A stretch of 5,619 nucleotides of DNA from Verrucomicrobiota bacterium. GTDB lineage: Bacteria; Verrucomicrobiota; Verrucomicrobiia; Verrucomicrobiales; DEV007. Both the position numbers and the translations under genes were made by a program. Shown here in pieces: positions 1-5,619 of the stretch (positions are counted from its first letter, which is position 1; each line of letters starts with the position of its first letter). The stretch spans positions 1 to 5,619 of the forward strand of contig JAQCER010000281.1 of NCBI GenBank assembly GCA_027618625.1. The letters run 5' to 3'. The notes beneath the pieces were generated by a model, which did not search any database, was not told the origin of the DNA, and saw nothing but the letters and a program-made list of their open reading frames with translations.

Positions 1-709
1 CTCCCAGCCGGTTCCACTCCAGTAACGCCTGGCTGACAGCGGGCGCTTCGGCCTGTAGCCTCAACCATTCCGAATCGGTGAGAATCACTACATCAATCCC
101 GCAATACCCGCGCCAACTGGACGGTAGAGACATCAACTCGGACGTCGCAGCAAAACTCTCTGCTGACGATGATGAAGCCTCGACCTGACTGTCGAGTGGC
201 CCCGCATTGCGCACGCCCACTTCCCTGCTCATGAGAATCGATGGCCAATCCGCTGGGAATGCCTCGGAAAATGTTTCCGTTTCACTGGGAATTTTGTCGG
301 CCTTGATCGTGTACTGGAGGTCCTGATCGTAGCTGTAGGACGAAGTGTTGAAGCGCGTCGCCACCGGGACGAGTAGCTCGACAGTGGTCGAGGTGCCTTT
401 CTTTGATTCCATCTCAAATCGCGACAGGACCCGGTCATCATCAGACGTCGATTCAAACGCCAGCCTCCACTTGCGGGCTACGCCTGAGCGATCGTCCACG
501 GTCACACGCACCGGAGCGACCCCATGCAGCGGAATCTGTGAGAAGGTGCTCTCGACGGTCATGGTGATGGTGGGCTTGCCGTCTTTGTCTTTAGCTATGC
601 CGTGAGTACGCACATCCTGGGCATGAAGAAGGGAGATCGGAGCCATCGCCTGTAGCAATAGGCCTGCTACTAACACTATTGCAAAACATGGCTTGGAGAA
701 CACCCTCAT
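1..709 (-). CDS. Exported protein of a MoxR operon, 3' end beyond window (partial)
   Basis: The reading frame is open from an ATG at 709-707 to the left edge, giving 236 residues without a stop. Residues 1-30 form a signal peptide: MRVFSKP, then a hydrophobic stretch, then a likely cleavage at LHA|QD (30/31). The protein is therefore probably periplasmic or membrane-anchored. Residues about 32-150 look like a beta-rich domain with no recognised motif. A low-complexity serine/alanine linker at about 177-190 is followed by WRGYCGIDVVILTDSEWLRL (199-218) and ALLEWNRLG. That C-terminal stretch recalls the glutamine-amidotransferase-like fold often found in large membrane proteins next to MoxR/DUF58 genes; this is recollection, and no catalytic Cys/His can be judged because the gene is cut. 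Its start overlaps the stop of the upstream MoxR gene as ATGA (706-709), with AAGGAG 5 nt before the ATG, so translation is coupled. The gene call is firm and the function is unknown. Confidence 0.85.
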   Translation of the reverse strand, partial: MRVFSKPCFAIVLVAGLLLQAMAPISLLHAQDVRTHGIAKDKDGKPTITMTVESTFSQIPLHGVAPVRVTVDDRSGVARKWRLAFESTSDDDRVLSRFEMESKKGTSTTVELLVPVATRFNTSSYSYDQDLQYTIKADKIPSETETFSEAFPADWPSILMSREVGVRNAGPLDSQVEASSSSAESFAATSELMSLPSSWRGYCGIDVVILTDSEWLRLQAEAPAVSQALLEWNRLG

Positions 710-1719
710 GCGCTCTCCTTAAGCGTCTTCGGCAGTGCGGCCGAGTCGACTGGTATTTCCGTGAGCAACTTGCGCACCATGGCGGCGCTGGTCATGCCTT
801 CGATCCGCGCGCCGTATTCCAGAACGATGCGATGATTGATCACCGGCACCGCGAGAGCCTGGACGTCCTCAAAGCTGCCGTTCTGTCGTCCGTGCATGAG
901 CGCACGCGCTTTTACCGCAGATGCAAGGCTGAGTGCCGCACGCGGACTCGCGCCATACTTCACGCCTTCTGCTTCGGTCGATTCGCCTTTGTGCGTAGCG
1001 GTCACCACGCGGGCGATGTAATTGGCGACCACGTCCGGCAGGTAAATTCGTCGGGTGAGATCGAGGAGTTGCTGCAGCTGCTCCCGCGTCAGCACTTGCT
1101 CCACCTTCGGTTCCACACCCAGTTCACGTTGCTTGATGATTTGCTCCAGAGTCGCGGAGCTGTTCCGCGTGACTTCCAGTTTGAAGAGGAATCGATCGAG
1201 TTGCGCCTCCGGAAGCGGATACGTTCCCTCGAGTTCGATCGGGTTTTGAGTTGCGAGCACAAAGAACGGCTCCGGCAGCGGATGTGTGATGCCGAGCACG
1301 GTAACCCGCCGCTCCTGCATCGCCTCCAACAGCGCCGATTGCGTTTTGGGAGATGCCCGGTTGATTTCGTCGGCGAGCACCAGGTTCGAGAACAACGGGC
1401 CGGGCTGGAAGACAAACTCACGGTGCCCGTCCTTTTCCTGCAGCATCGGATTGCCGGTGATATCACCAGGCAGTAGATCGGGCGTGAACTGGATCCGCTT
1501 CGTCTCCAGTCCCAGCGAGTTCGCGAGTCCCTTCACCAGTTCTGTCTTTCCAAGGCCGGGCAGACCTTCCAGCAACAAGTGCCCGCGCGACAGCAGCCCG
1601 CAAATGACTTGATCGATCAGCTGATCCTGACCAAAGAGCACTCCCCGAAGTGCCCTTCGAAGCGCTGCCACGTGTTGGGTTCCATCAGCGATTTCCGATT
1701 CCGTTGCGAAGTCTGCCAT
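706..1719 (-). CDS. MoxR-family AAA+ ATPase
   Basis: This 337-residue protein has the full AAA_3 (MoxR) layout at the usual family length of about 310-340 residues. Visible motifs are Walker A GLPGLGKT (52-59), Walker B LVLADEIN (113-120), the family signature SPKTQSALLEAMQERRVT (123-140), sensor 1 ATQNP (156-160), YPLPEAQLDRF (167-177) and the sensor-2 arginine in GASPRA (256-261). MoxR proteins are cytoplasmic hexameric ATPases thought to act as chaperones that activate or insert partner proteins, commonly vWA/DUF58 proteins and envelope components. The partner here is inferred to be encoded in the same operon; the next gene is an exported protein joined by a 4-bp ATGA overlap. The ATG at 1719-1717 is chosen because the N-terminus has the expected length before the LFGQDQLIDQ motif. 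Only a weak GGGTGA lies upstream, with no strong ribosome-binding site. All key ATPase residues are present. Confidence 0.95.
   Translation of the reverse strand: MADFATESEIADGTQHVAALRRALRGVLFGQDQLIDQVICGLLSRGHLLLEGLPGLGKTELVKGLANSLGLETKRIQFTPDLLPGDITGNPMLQEKDGHREFVFQPGPLFSNLVLADEINRASPKTQSALLEAMQERRVTVLGITHPLPEPFFVLATQNPIELEGTYPLPEAQLDRFLFKLEVTRNSSATLEQIIKQRELGVEPKVEQVLTREQLQQLLDLTRRIYLPDVVANYIARVVTATHKGESTEAEGVKYGASPRAALSLASAVKARALMHGRQNGSFEDVQALAVPVINHRIVLEYGARIEGMTSAAMVRKLLTEIPVDSAALPKTLKESA
715..720 (-). promoter_or_regulatory. Shine-Dalgarno site of the exported-protein gene
   Basis: Reverse-strand AAGGAG lies 5 nt upstream of the ATG at 709-707 and inside the last codons of the MoxR gene. 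It fixes the start of the exported protein and supports translational coupling. Confidence 0.7.
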
Positions 1720-1784
1720 AACAAATTTTCACCCACTTTAGCCGGATAATCACCGAGTCCGCAAGTGGCATCCACCTGACATTC

Positions 1785-1849
1785 CTCAAGAAAGTGACCC
1801 CGAGAACTCCGACTTCGTGAAGCCTGCTTTCGCTTTCTGACGCCTTGAG
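1785..1849. repeat. Imperfect long-range inverted repeat in the intergenic region
   Basis: CTCAAG (1785-1790) is complementary to CTTGAG (1844-1849). The adjoining AAAGTG (1791-1796) pairs with CGCTTT (1831-1836) through one G-U pair, leaving a 7-nt bulge and a 34-nt loop. A leader-RNA fold is possible, but such a pairing could arise by chance. Confidence 0.25.
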
Positions 1850-1870
1850 AAATGTGGGTAAAAGCTTGAA

Positions 1871-1895
1871 CTGATAGACCGGAACGGTCTATCAG
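1871..1895. promoter_or_regulatory. Perfect 25-bp palindrome, probable TetR-type operator
   Basis: The arms are CTGATAGACCG (1871-1881) and CGGTCTATCAG (1885-1895), exactly complementary over 11 bp around a GAA centre. The right arm ends 5 nt before the acyltransferase ATG (1901). The half-site TAGACC...GGTCTA resembles operators of TetR-family repressors such as NemR, from general knowledge. A repressor bound here would block the acyltransferase promoter or early elongation. As RNA it could also form an 11-bp hairpin that occupies the ribosome-binding region. No T-tract follows, so it is not an intrinsic terminator. No regulator gene lies in the window. Confidence 0.65.
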
Positions 1896-1900
1896 ACGGC

Positions 1901-3055
1901 ATGTCTGAAACCAACGCCCCTTCAACCTCGCTAGCCTCAAGACTCACTTCGCTCGATGCATTGCGTGGCTTTGACATGCTTTGGATCATGGGCGGAGACT
2001 CGATCGGTCATGCCCTGGCGCATATGGAAGGAGCCGACTCGGGGATGATGAAAGTTGTAGCGACGCAATTGGATCACGTGGCTTGGGAAGGCTTTCGATT
2101 CTACGACCTGATCTTCCCGATGTTCGTGTTCATCGTCGGAGTGTCGCTGGTCTACTCGCTGACGAAGACTGTTGAGCAAGTTGGAAGAAATGCGGCGATG
2201 ATGCGCGTGATTCGCCGGGGCTTGTTGCTGTGGTTGATTGGGATCATCTACTACGGTGGCTGGTCGAAAGGGATCTACAATGCCGAGACCGATGAAGGGA
2301 TTCGCCTGATGGGAGTCCTTCAGAGGATCGGGCTGTGCTACCTTTTTGCCGGCCTGTTGTTCCTGTATCTAAAGCCAAAAGGGCTGGTGATTGCTTTGGC
2401 GTCATTGCTGCTCGGATACTGGGCACTGCTCACATTTGTCGCAGCCCCTGGGCAGACAGCCGTCAGTTTCGAGGAGGGCAAGAACTTCACCAACTGGTTT
2501 GACTCGCAATACCTCCCGTTCTTCAAATGGGACGGCCCTCACGATCCGGAAGGCGTCCTGTCCACGCTGCCTGCAATCGGCACCTGCCTTTTCGGCGTGC
2601 TCGCCGGGCTGTTGCTGCGCAACACTGACATAACCAGCATTCGCAAGACAACATGGCTGGCTGGCGCGGGCATCGCCGCAGTCGTAATCGGTTACCTCTG
2701 GGGAATCCAGTTTCCAATTATCAAGAAGCTTTGGACCAGCAGTTTCGTTCTAGTGGCAGCCGGCTACAGTGCCATTCTACTGGCAACGTTTCACTGGATC
2801 ATCGATATCAAAGGCCACCAGAAATGGGCACTCCCGTTTGTCTGGATCGGCCTGAATCCCATCACCATTTACTTGCTCGGCAATCTGATCAACTTCGACG
2901 CCCTCTCCGCCCGCGTCCTCGGCGGCCCGGTCAGCGCTTGGGCAGACGGCATTGCACACGGAATGGGTGCCGTCCTCATTGCGATTGGTGGAATCCTTCT
3001 GGGACTCTTAGTCGCCTGGTTTCTGAACAAGAAGAAGCTGTATTTGCGACTTTAA
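1901..3055 (+). CDS. Multi-pass membrane acyltransferase, NagX/heparan-alpha-glucosaminide N-acetyltransferase-like (DUF5009/DUF1624)
   Basis: This 384-residue integral membrane protein has about nine to eleven hydrophobic segments, for example near 69-87, 106-118, 139-157, 161-182, 219-240, 252-268, 282-301, 310-330 and 355-375. Family landmarks appear in order: SLDALRGFDMLWIMGGD (17-33); the histidine of DHVAWEGFRFYDLIFPMFVF (58-77), where H59 matches the acetyl-accepting histidine of human HGSNAT; VLQRIGLCY (139-147); DPEGVLSTLPAIG (215-227); KKLWTSSF (275-282); and WIGLNPITIYL (315-325). The family moves acetyl groups from cytosolic acetyl-CoA across the membrane onto glucosamine-type sugars, so a role in envelope or scavenged amino-sugar metabolism is inferred; the true substrate is unknown. 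The ATG at 1901 is the only normal start between an in-frame TAA (1859-1861) and the conserved N-terminal motif, yet no Shine-Dalgarno precedes it, because a palindrome fills that place. The gene converges on nadE with 19 bp between stops and no visible terminator. Confidence 0.9.
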   Translation: MSETNAPSTSLASRLTSLDALRGFDMLWIMGGDSIGHALAHMEGADSGMMKVVATQLDHVAWEGFRFYDLIFPMFVFIVGVSLVYSLTKTVEQVGRNAAMMRVIRRGLLLWLIGIIYYGGWSKGIYNAETDEGIRLMGVLQRIGLCYLFAGLLFLYLKPKGLVIALASLLLGYWALLTFVAAPGQTAVSFEEGKNFTNWFDSQYLPFFKWDGPHDPEGVLSTLPAIGTCLFGVLAGLLLRNTDITSIRKTTWLAGAGIAAVVIGYLWGIQFPIIKKLWTSSFVLVAAGYSAILLATFHWIIDIKGHQKWALPFVWIGLNPITIYLLGNLINFDALSARVLGGPVSAWADGIAHGMGAVLIAIGGILLGLLVAWFLNKKKLYLRL

Positions 3056-3074
3056 CGTTTAAATGAACAAATAA

Positions 3075-4706
3075 TCAATCCACGAACCGCTGTGCGATAG
3101 GCATGCGCCTACCGGATCCAAACGCTTTCGATGTAACGCGCAATCCCGGGGCAGCCTGGTGGCGCTTCCATTCGTTGATGTCCACCTGACGCGCGATCCA
3201 GCGCACCTGTTCTGCATCGAATCCGCGGGCGACGATGTCTGATGCAGTGAGCGCTTTCTCCACGTAGAGTTCCAGGATTTCATCCAACAATGGATACGGT
3301 GGCAGCGAGTCTTCATCCTTCTGGTCTGGCCGAAGTTCGGCACTGGGCGCCTTATCGATCGTGTTCCACGGGATGATCTCGCGCTCTCGATTCACCCAGC
3401 GCGAGACATCGTAGACGGTCATCTTTGGCAGATCCGAAATGACGGCCAGGCCACCGCACATGTCACCGTAAATCGTGCAGTATCCGACGGCCAATTCACT
3501 TTTGTTGCCGGTAGTGAGCAGCAGGTGTCCCAGCTTGTTGGAAATCGCCATCAGGATGACGCCACGGATGCGTGCCTGCATGTTCTCCTCAGCGAGATCT
3601 TCCGGACGGTCACCAAAGATCGGATTGAGGAGTCCCTTGAAGGTTTCGAAAGCATCTTTGATCGCCACAGTTTCGCAGCCGATACCCAGATTGCGCGCCA
3701 GCGCTTCGGAATCGAAAACACTTCCTCCCGAAGAATACTGGCTCGGCATGGTAACCCCCATGACATTCTCCGGCCCCAGTGCCGCAGTTGCCACAGCCGC
3801 TGTGAGGGCCGAATCGATCCCGCCACTGAGCCCGACAAGCGCACTCTTGAACCCGCATTTGTGCAGGTAGTCCCGGAGCCCCGTTGTCAACGCCTTGAAG
3901 ATTTCCTCACTGCGATCGACCTCGACAAAGGGCTGCGGCTCGTCGCAACGAAGATCAACCACCCTGACCGATTCCTCAAATCCCGGAAACTGCGCCACGA
4001 CTTCGCCCTGCCCGTCGAGCACCAGCGAATTTCCGTCGAACACGAGCCTGTCGTTCCCACCAATCGCATTGCAGTAGACGATCGGCACTTTCAGATTTCT
4101 GGCTACCGTTGCAAGCATCGCATGGCGCTCGGATGGCTTTCCGGAATGAAATGGCGAAGCACTCAGGTTCAACAGGACATCGATCCCCTGTTCGGCGAGG
4201 CTTGCTGGTGGATTGCGTACATAAAGTTTCGCAGGAAGGTGATCTTCAGTCCAAATGTCCTCACAAATGGTGACACCGAAACGCACGCCATTCACCACGA
4301 TCGGCTCGACGGTTTCGTTCGGTTGAAAGTAGCGCGCTTCATCAAACACATCATAAGTCGGCAACAGGGATTTGCGAACGATCGCTGGTGGATGCCCTTT
4401 TCTCAAAATCGCCGCAGCATTGGAAAACGGTGGTCCGGCTGCGGTGTCATTGCGCGCGACAAATCCGACGACGAGTGGAACTTCCTCGACCTTTCCGGCG
4501 AGTTGGGCGAGAACATCGAGGTTGCGCTGCACAAATCTCGACTTGAAAACCAGATCCTGCGGCGGATAGCCAGTGATCGACAACTCTGGTGTAACGACAA
4601 GCGAAGCCCCCTGCCCTACTGCCAATGCGTAGGCATCCATGATTTTTCCGGCGTTCCCCTTCAGGTCGCCCACGGTAGTATTGATCTGAGCCAAGCCAAT
4701 TTTCAT
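3075..4706 (-). CDS. nadE: Glutamine-dependent NAD+ synthetase
   Basis: This enzyme (EC 6.3.5.1) carries out the last step of NAD biosynthesis in the cytoplasm: deamido-NAD + ATP + glutamine to NAD. The protein has 543 residues, typical of the two-domain form. The N-terminal nitrilase/glutaminase domain shows the Glu-Lys-Cys triad: E41 in TPELSITGYPPQDL, K112 in VRKSLLPTYDVFDEARYF and C148 in TICEDIW. Also visible are NLSASPFHSGK (180-190) and YCNAIGGNDRLVFDGNS (211-227). The C-terminal synthetase domain has the ATP PP-loop SGGIDS (294-299), LAEENMQARIRG (371-382), TTGNKSE (398-404) and GYCTIYGD (408-415). I chose the ATG at 4706-4704 because the family starts MKIxLAQINxTVGDLxGN. An in-frame GTG at 4763 would add 19 residues that match nothing in the family. 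The gene is transcribed divergently from gmk. Every catalytic residue checked is present, so it should be active. Confidence 0.97.
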   Translation of the reverse strand: MKIGLAQINTTVGDLKGNAGKIMDAYALAVGQGASLVVTPELSITGYPPQDLVFKSRFVQRNLDVLAQLAGKVEEVPLVVGFVARNDTAAGPPFSNAAAILRKGHPPAIVRKSLLPTYDVFDEARYFQPNETVEPIVVNGVRFGVTICEDIWTEDHLPAKLYVRNPPASLAEQGIDVLLNLSASPFHSGKPSERHAMLATVARNLKVPIVYCNAIGGNDRLVFDGNSLVLDGQGEVVAQFPGFEESVRVVDLRCDEPQPFVEVDRSEEIFKALTTGLRDYLHKCGFKSALVGLSGGIDSALTAAVATAALGPENVMGVTMPSQYSSGGSVFDSEALARNLGIGCETVAIKDAFETFKGLLNPIFGDRPEDLAEENMQARIRGVILMAISNKLGHLLLTTGNKSELAVGYCTIYGDMCGGLAVISDLPKMTVYDVSRWVNREREIIPWNTIDKAPSAELRPDQKDEDSLPPYPLLDEILELYVEKALTASDIVARGFDAEQVRWIARQVDINEWKRHQAAPGLRVTSKAFGSGRRMPIAQRFVD

Positions 4707-4835
4707 AACGGCGGTCACCGTAACCACTTCATCGCTGCCGGGAAGCGAGAATTTCCCTCCCACGGATGAATCTTGAACGGCATCCCAGAGTGGTTTTGCA
4801 TTGAGTCTGCCGCCAATCGCTAGTAGGGGACGACA
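4707..4835. other. Divergent intergenic region between nadE and gmk
   Basis: This 129-bp gap should hold promoters for nadE (minus) and gmk (plus). A weak plus-strand pair, TTGAAC (4773-4778) and TTGCAT (4796-4801) with 17-bp spacing, matches the sigma-70 consensus poorly at -10. On the minus strand GGGAGGG lies just after a GTG (4763-4761), too far from the nadE ATG to act as its ribosome-binding site. No small gene is seen. Confidence 0.5.
4825..4830 (+). promoter_or_regulatory. Shine-Dalgarno site of gmk
   Basis: AGGGGA lies 5 nt before the ATG at 4836 and supports that start over any other. The upstream acyltransferase gene has no comparable site. Confidence 0.6.
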
Positions 4836-5489
4836 ATGGCAAGCTCAACGGCCAATCCGATCAGCAATCATAGCGCCAATCAGCGGCGGGGAATCCTGTG
4901 CGTTGTTTCCGGAGCATCAGGCTCTGGTAAGACGACGCTTTGCCACGCGTTGCGCGACCTCGAAGACTGCTACTACACGGTGTCATGCACCACTCGGGCA
5001 CCCCGTGGTGACGAAGTGAATGGAGTTCACTATCACTTTCTCAGCGATGAAGAATTTGTGCAAAAAATCGAGCAGCGTGAATTCCTTGAGCATGCCAACG
5101 TATTCGGCCGCCGATATGGAACGCTCAAAAGCGAGGTGATTCCTAACATTGACGCCGGTCGTGACGTCGTCATGGATCTCGATATTCAGGGCGCTGCCCA
5201 GATTCGTGCCTGCGAAGATCCAGCGATCCGCGCGAGTCACATCGATGCCTTCATCCTCGTCCCCATGGCCGAACTTCGACGCCGTCTCGCAGAGCGTGCG
5301 ACAGAATCGCCCGACCAACTGGCGAAGCGACTGGCGGAGGCGCAGATCGAAACAGCTGTATGGAACCTTTACCAATACGCCATAACGAGCACGGACCGCG
5401 AAACCGACCGGGCCGCACTGCGGGCGATCATAACTGCGGAACGCCACCGGGCAAGCAGGCTCACCCTGAACGACGGCTATCTCAAGTAA
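4836..5489 (+). CDS. gmk: Guanylate kinase
   Basis: This cytoplasmic enzyme (EC 2.7.4.8) phosphorylates GMP/dGMP to GDP/dGDP with ATP. The protein has 217 residues, near the usual 200-210, with a short extra N-terminus of about 15 polar residues. Walker A is GASGSGKTT (26-34). GMP-binding residues known from the yeast enzyme are all found by alignment: S50, R54 and R57 in SCTTRAPR, Y66, E85 in FLEHA, Y94 and T96 in RRYGT, and D116 in DLDIQGA. The lid region LRRRLAERATESPDQLAKRL (147-166) keeps its arginines but reads RATES where RGTES is usual. Near the C-terminus the nearly universal VIVND motif is replaced by AITST (182-186), which removes the Asn that contacts the adenine in the yeast enzyme; AIITAERHR follows normally. 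It is very likely the cell's guanylate kinase. Its stop lies within a 13-bp overlap with a convergent gene. Confidence 0.95.
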   Translation: MASSTANPISNHSANQRRGILCVVSGASGSGKTTLCHALRDLEDCYYTVSCTTRAPRGDEVNGVHYHFLSDEEFVQKIEQREFLEHANVFGRRYGTLKSEVIPNIDAGRDVVMDLDIQGAAQIRACEDPAIRASHIDAFILVPMAELRRRLAERATESPDQLAKRLAEAQIETAVWNLYQYAITSTDRETDRAALRAIITAERHRASRLTLNDGYLK

Positions 5490-5619
5490 ATGAATTCCTT
5501 AAGATTGAAGATGGAATGCGCCAACTCGATCCATGGTTGCAAAGGATCGGACGTTTCCTCTTCACTGCCCTGCTTCAATTCCTGCTCTTGCTCCGCAATC
5601 GTTGCTTCCAACTCGGCTC
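5477..5619 (-). CDS. C-terminal end of an unidentified protein (partial)
   Basis: A minus-strand frame enters from the right edge and stays open for 46 codons to a TAG at 5479-5477. The peptide begins AELEATIAEQEQELKQ, a charged heptad-like stretch suggesting coiled coil. It then passes through an acidic GSEEETSD linker to PWIELAHSIFNLKEFIYLR at the C-terminus. I do not recognise the family. Composition (acidic/amphipathic, with Trp and ordinary codons) is protein-like, while the opposing plus-strand frame is rich in Cys and Ser as antisense frames often are. The gene is convergent with gmk and its last 13 bp overlap the gmk 3' end, leaving no room for a separate terminator. It is too short to assign a function, and a chance open frame cannot be excluded. 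Confidence 0.5.
   Translation of the reverse strand, partial: AELEATIAEQEQELKQGSEEETSDPLQPWIELAHSIFNLKEFIYLR

Larger units (their letters stand above)
1720..1900. other. Divergent intergenic region between the MoxR and acyltransferase genes
   Basis: This 181-bp gap should hold promoters for both the minus-strand MoxR operon and the plus-strand acyltransferase gene. I could not identify convincing -35/-10 pairs on either strand. It contains no credible small gene: the minus-strand frames crossing it are short, serine/arginine-rich and read into both neighbours. Its clear elements are the palindrome at 1871-1895 and a weaker inverted repeat at 1785-1849. Confidence 0.6.

Noticed and set aside
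679..1476. Plus-strand open frame of 265 codons opposite the MoxR gene
   Set aside because: It is antisense to a well-supported AAA+ ATPase, very Arg/His/Leu-rich, and has no recognisable motif.
1871..1895. Palindrome read as an intrinsic terminator
   Set aside because: No T-run follows on either strand, and it sits immediately before a start codon rather than after a gene.
3056..3074. Possible bidirectional terminator between the acyltransferase and nadE stops
   Set aside because: The 19-bp AT-rich gap has no stem of useful length.
3525..4769. Plus-strand open frame of 414 codons opposite nadE
   Set aside because: It lies almost wholly antisense to a fully conserved NAD synthetase gene, and its translation (rich in Arg, His, Cys and Ile, with no domain pattern) looks like a mirror-frame artefact.
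4773..4801. Sigma-70-like promoter TTGAAC-17-TTGCAT before gmk
   Set aside because: The -10 matches the consensus at only three of six positions, so it is too weak to annotate as a separate feature.
5490..5619. Plus-strand frame starting ATG at 5490, directly after the gmk stop
   Set aside because: The TAAATG junction suggested coupling, but the peptide is Ser/Cys-rich without family resemblance (not rpoZ), while the opposite strand gives a more protein-like sequence.

Overview
This 5.6 kb window is ordinary chromosomal DNA of a free-living bacterium of moderate GC content. Single genes and short operons alternate in strand. I see no insertion sequence, CRISPR array, prophage, tRNA or rRNA. 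The gene set suggests the Planctomycetes-Verrucomicrobia group, perhaps Verrucomicrobiota: a MoxR ATPase coupled to an exported protein, a heparan-glucosaminide-acetyltransferase-like membrane enzyme, a glutamine-dependent NAD synthetase, and Shine-Dalgarno use that varies from gene to gene. This is inferred from family recollection only and is tentative.

Left part (1-1719, minus strand): a MoxR-family AAA+ ATPase gene is followed by a secreted or periplasmic protein that runs off the left edge. The two genes share an ATGA stop/start overlap, so they form one translationally coupled operon. MoxR ATPases normally work with von Willebrand factor A (vWA) or DUF58 proteins and cell-envelope partners, and more of that operon probably lies left of the window.

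Centre (1720-3055): a 181-bp divergent intergenic region holds a perfect 11-3-11 palindrome directly before a plus-strand multi-pass membrane acyltransferase of the NagX/HGSNAT type (DUF5009/DUF1624-like). The palindrome looks like a TetR-family operator and is the most interesting regulatory signal here.

Right part (3056-5619): nadE (glutamine-hydrolysing NAD+ synthetase, minus strand) converges on the acyltransferase gene with a 19-bp gap. It diverges from gmk (guanylate kinase, plus strand) across 129 bp. The 3' end of gmk overlaps by 13 bp the 3' end of an unidentified minus-strand gene entering from the right edge. nadE and gmk are housekeeping nucleotide/cofactor genes. There is no evidence that the window's genes act as one system, and I did not find a convincing new biological system. 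The points worth checking are the palindrome, the MoxR-coupled exported protein, and an altered C-terminal motif in Gmk.
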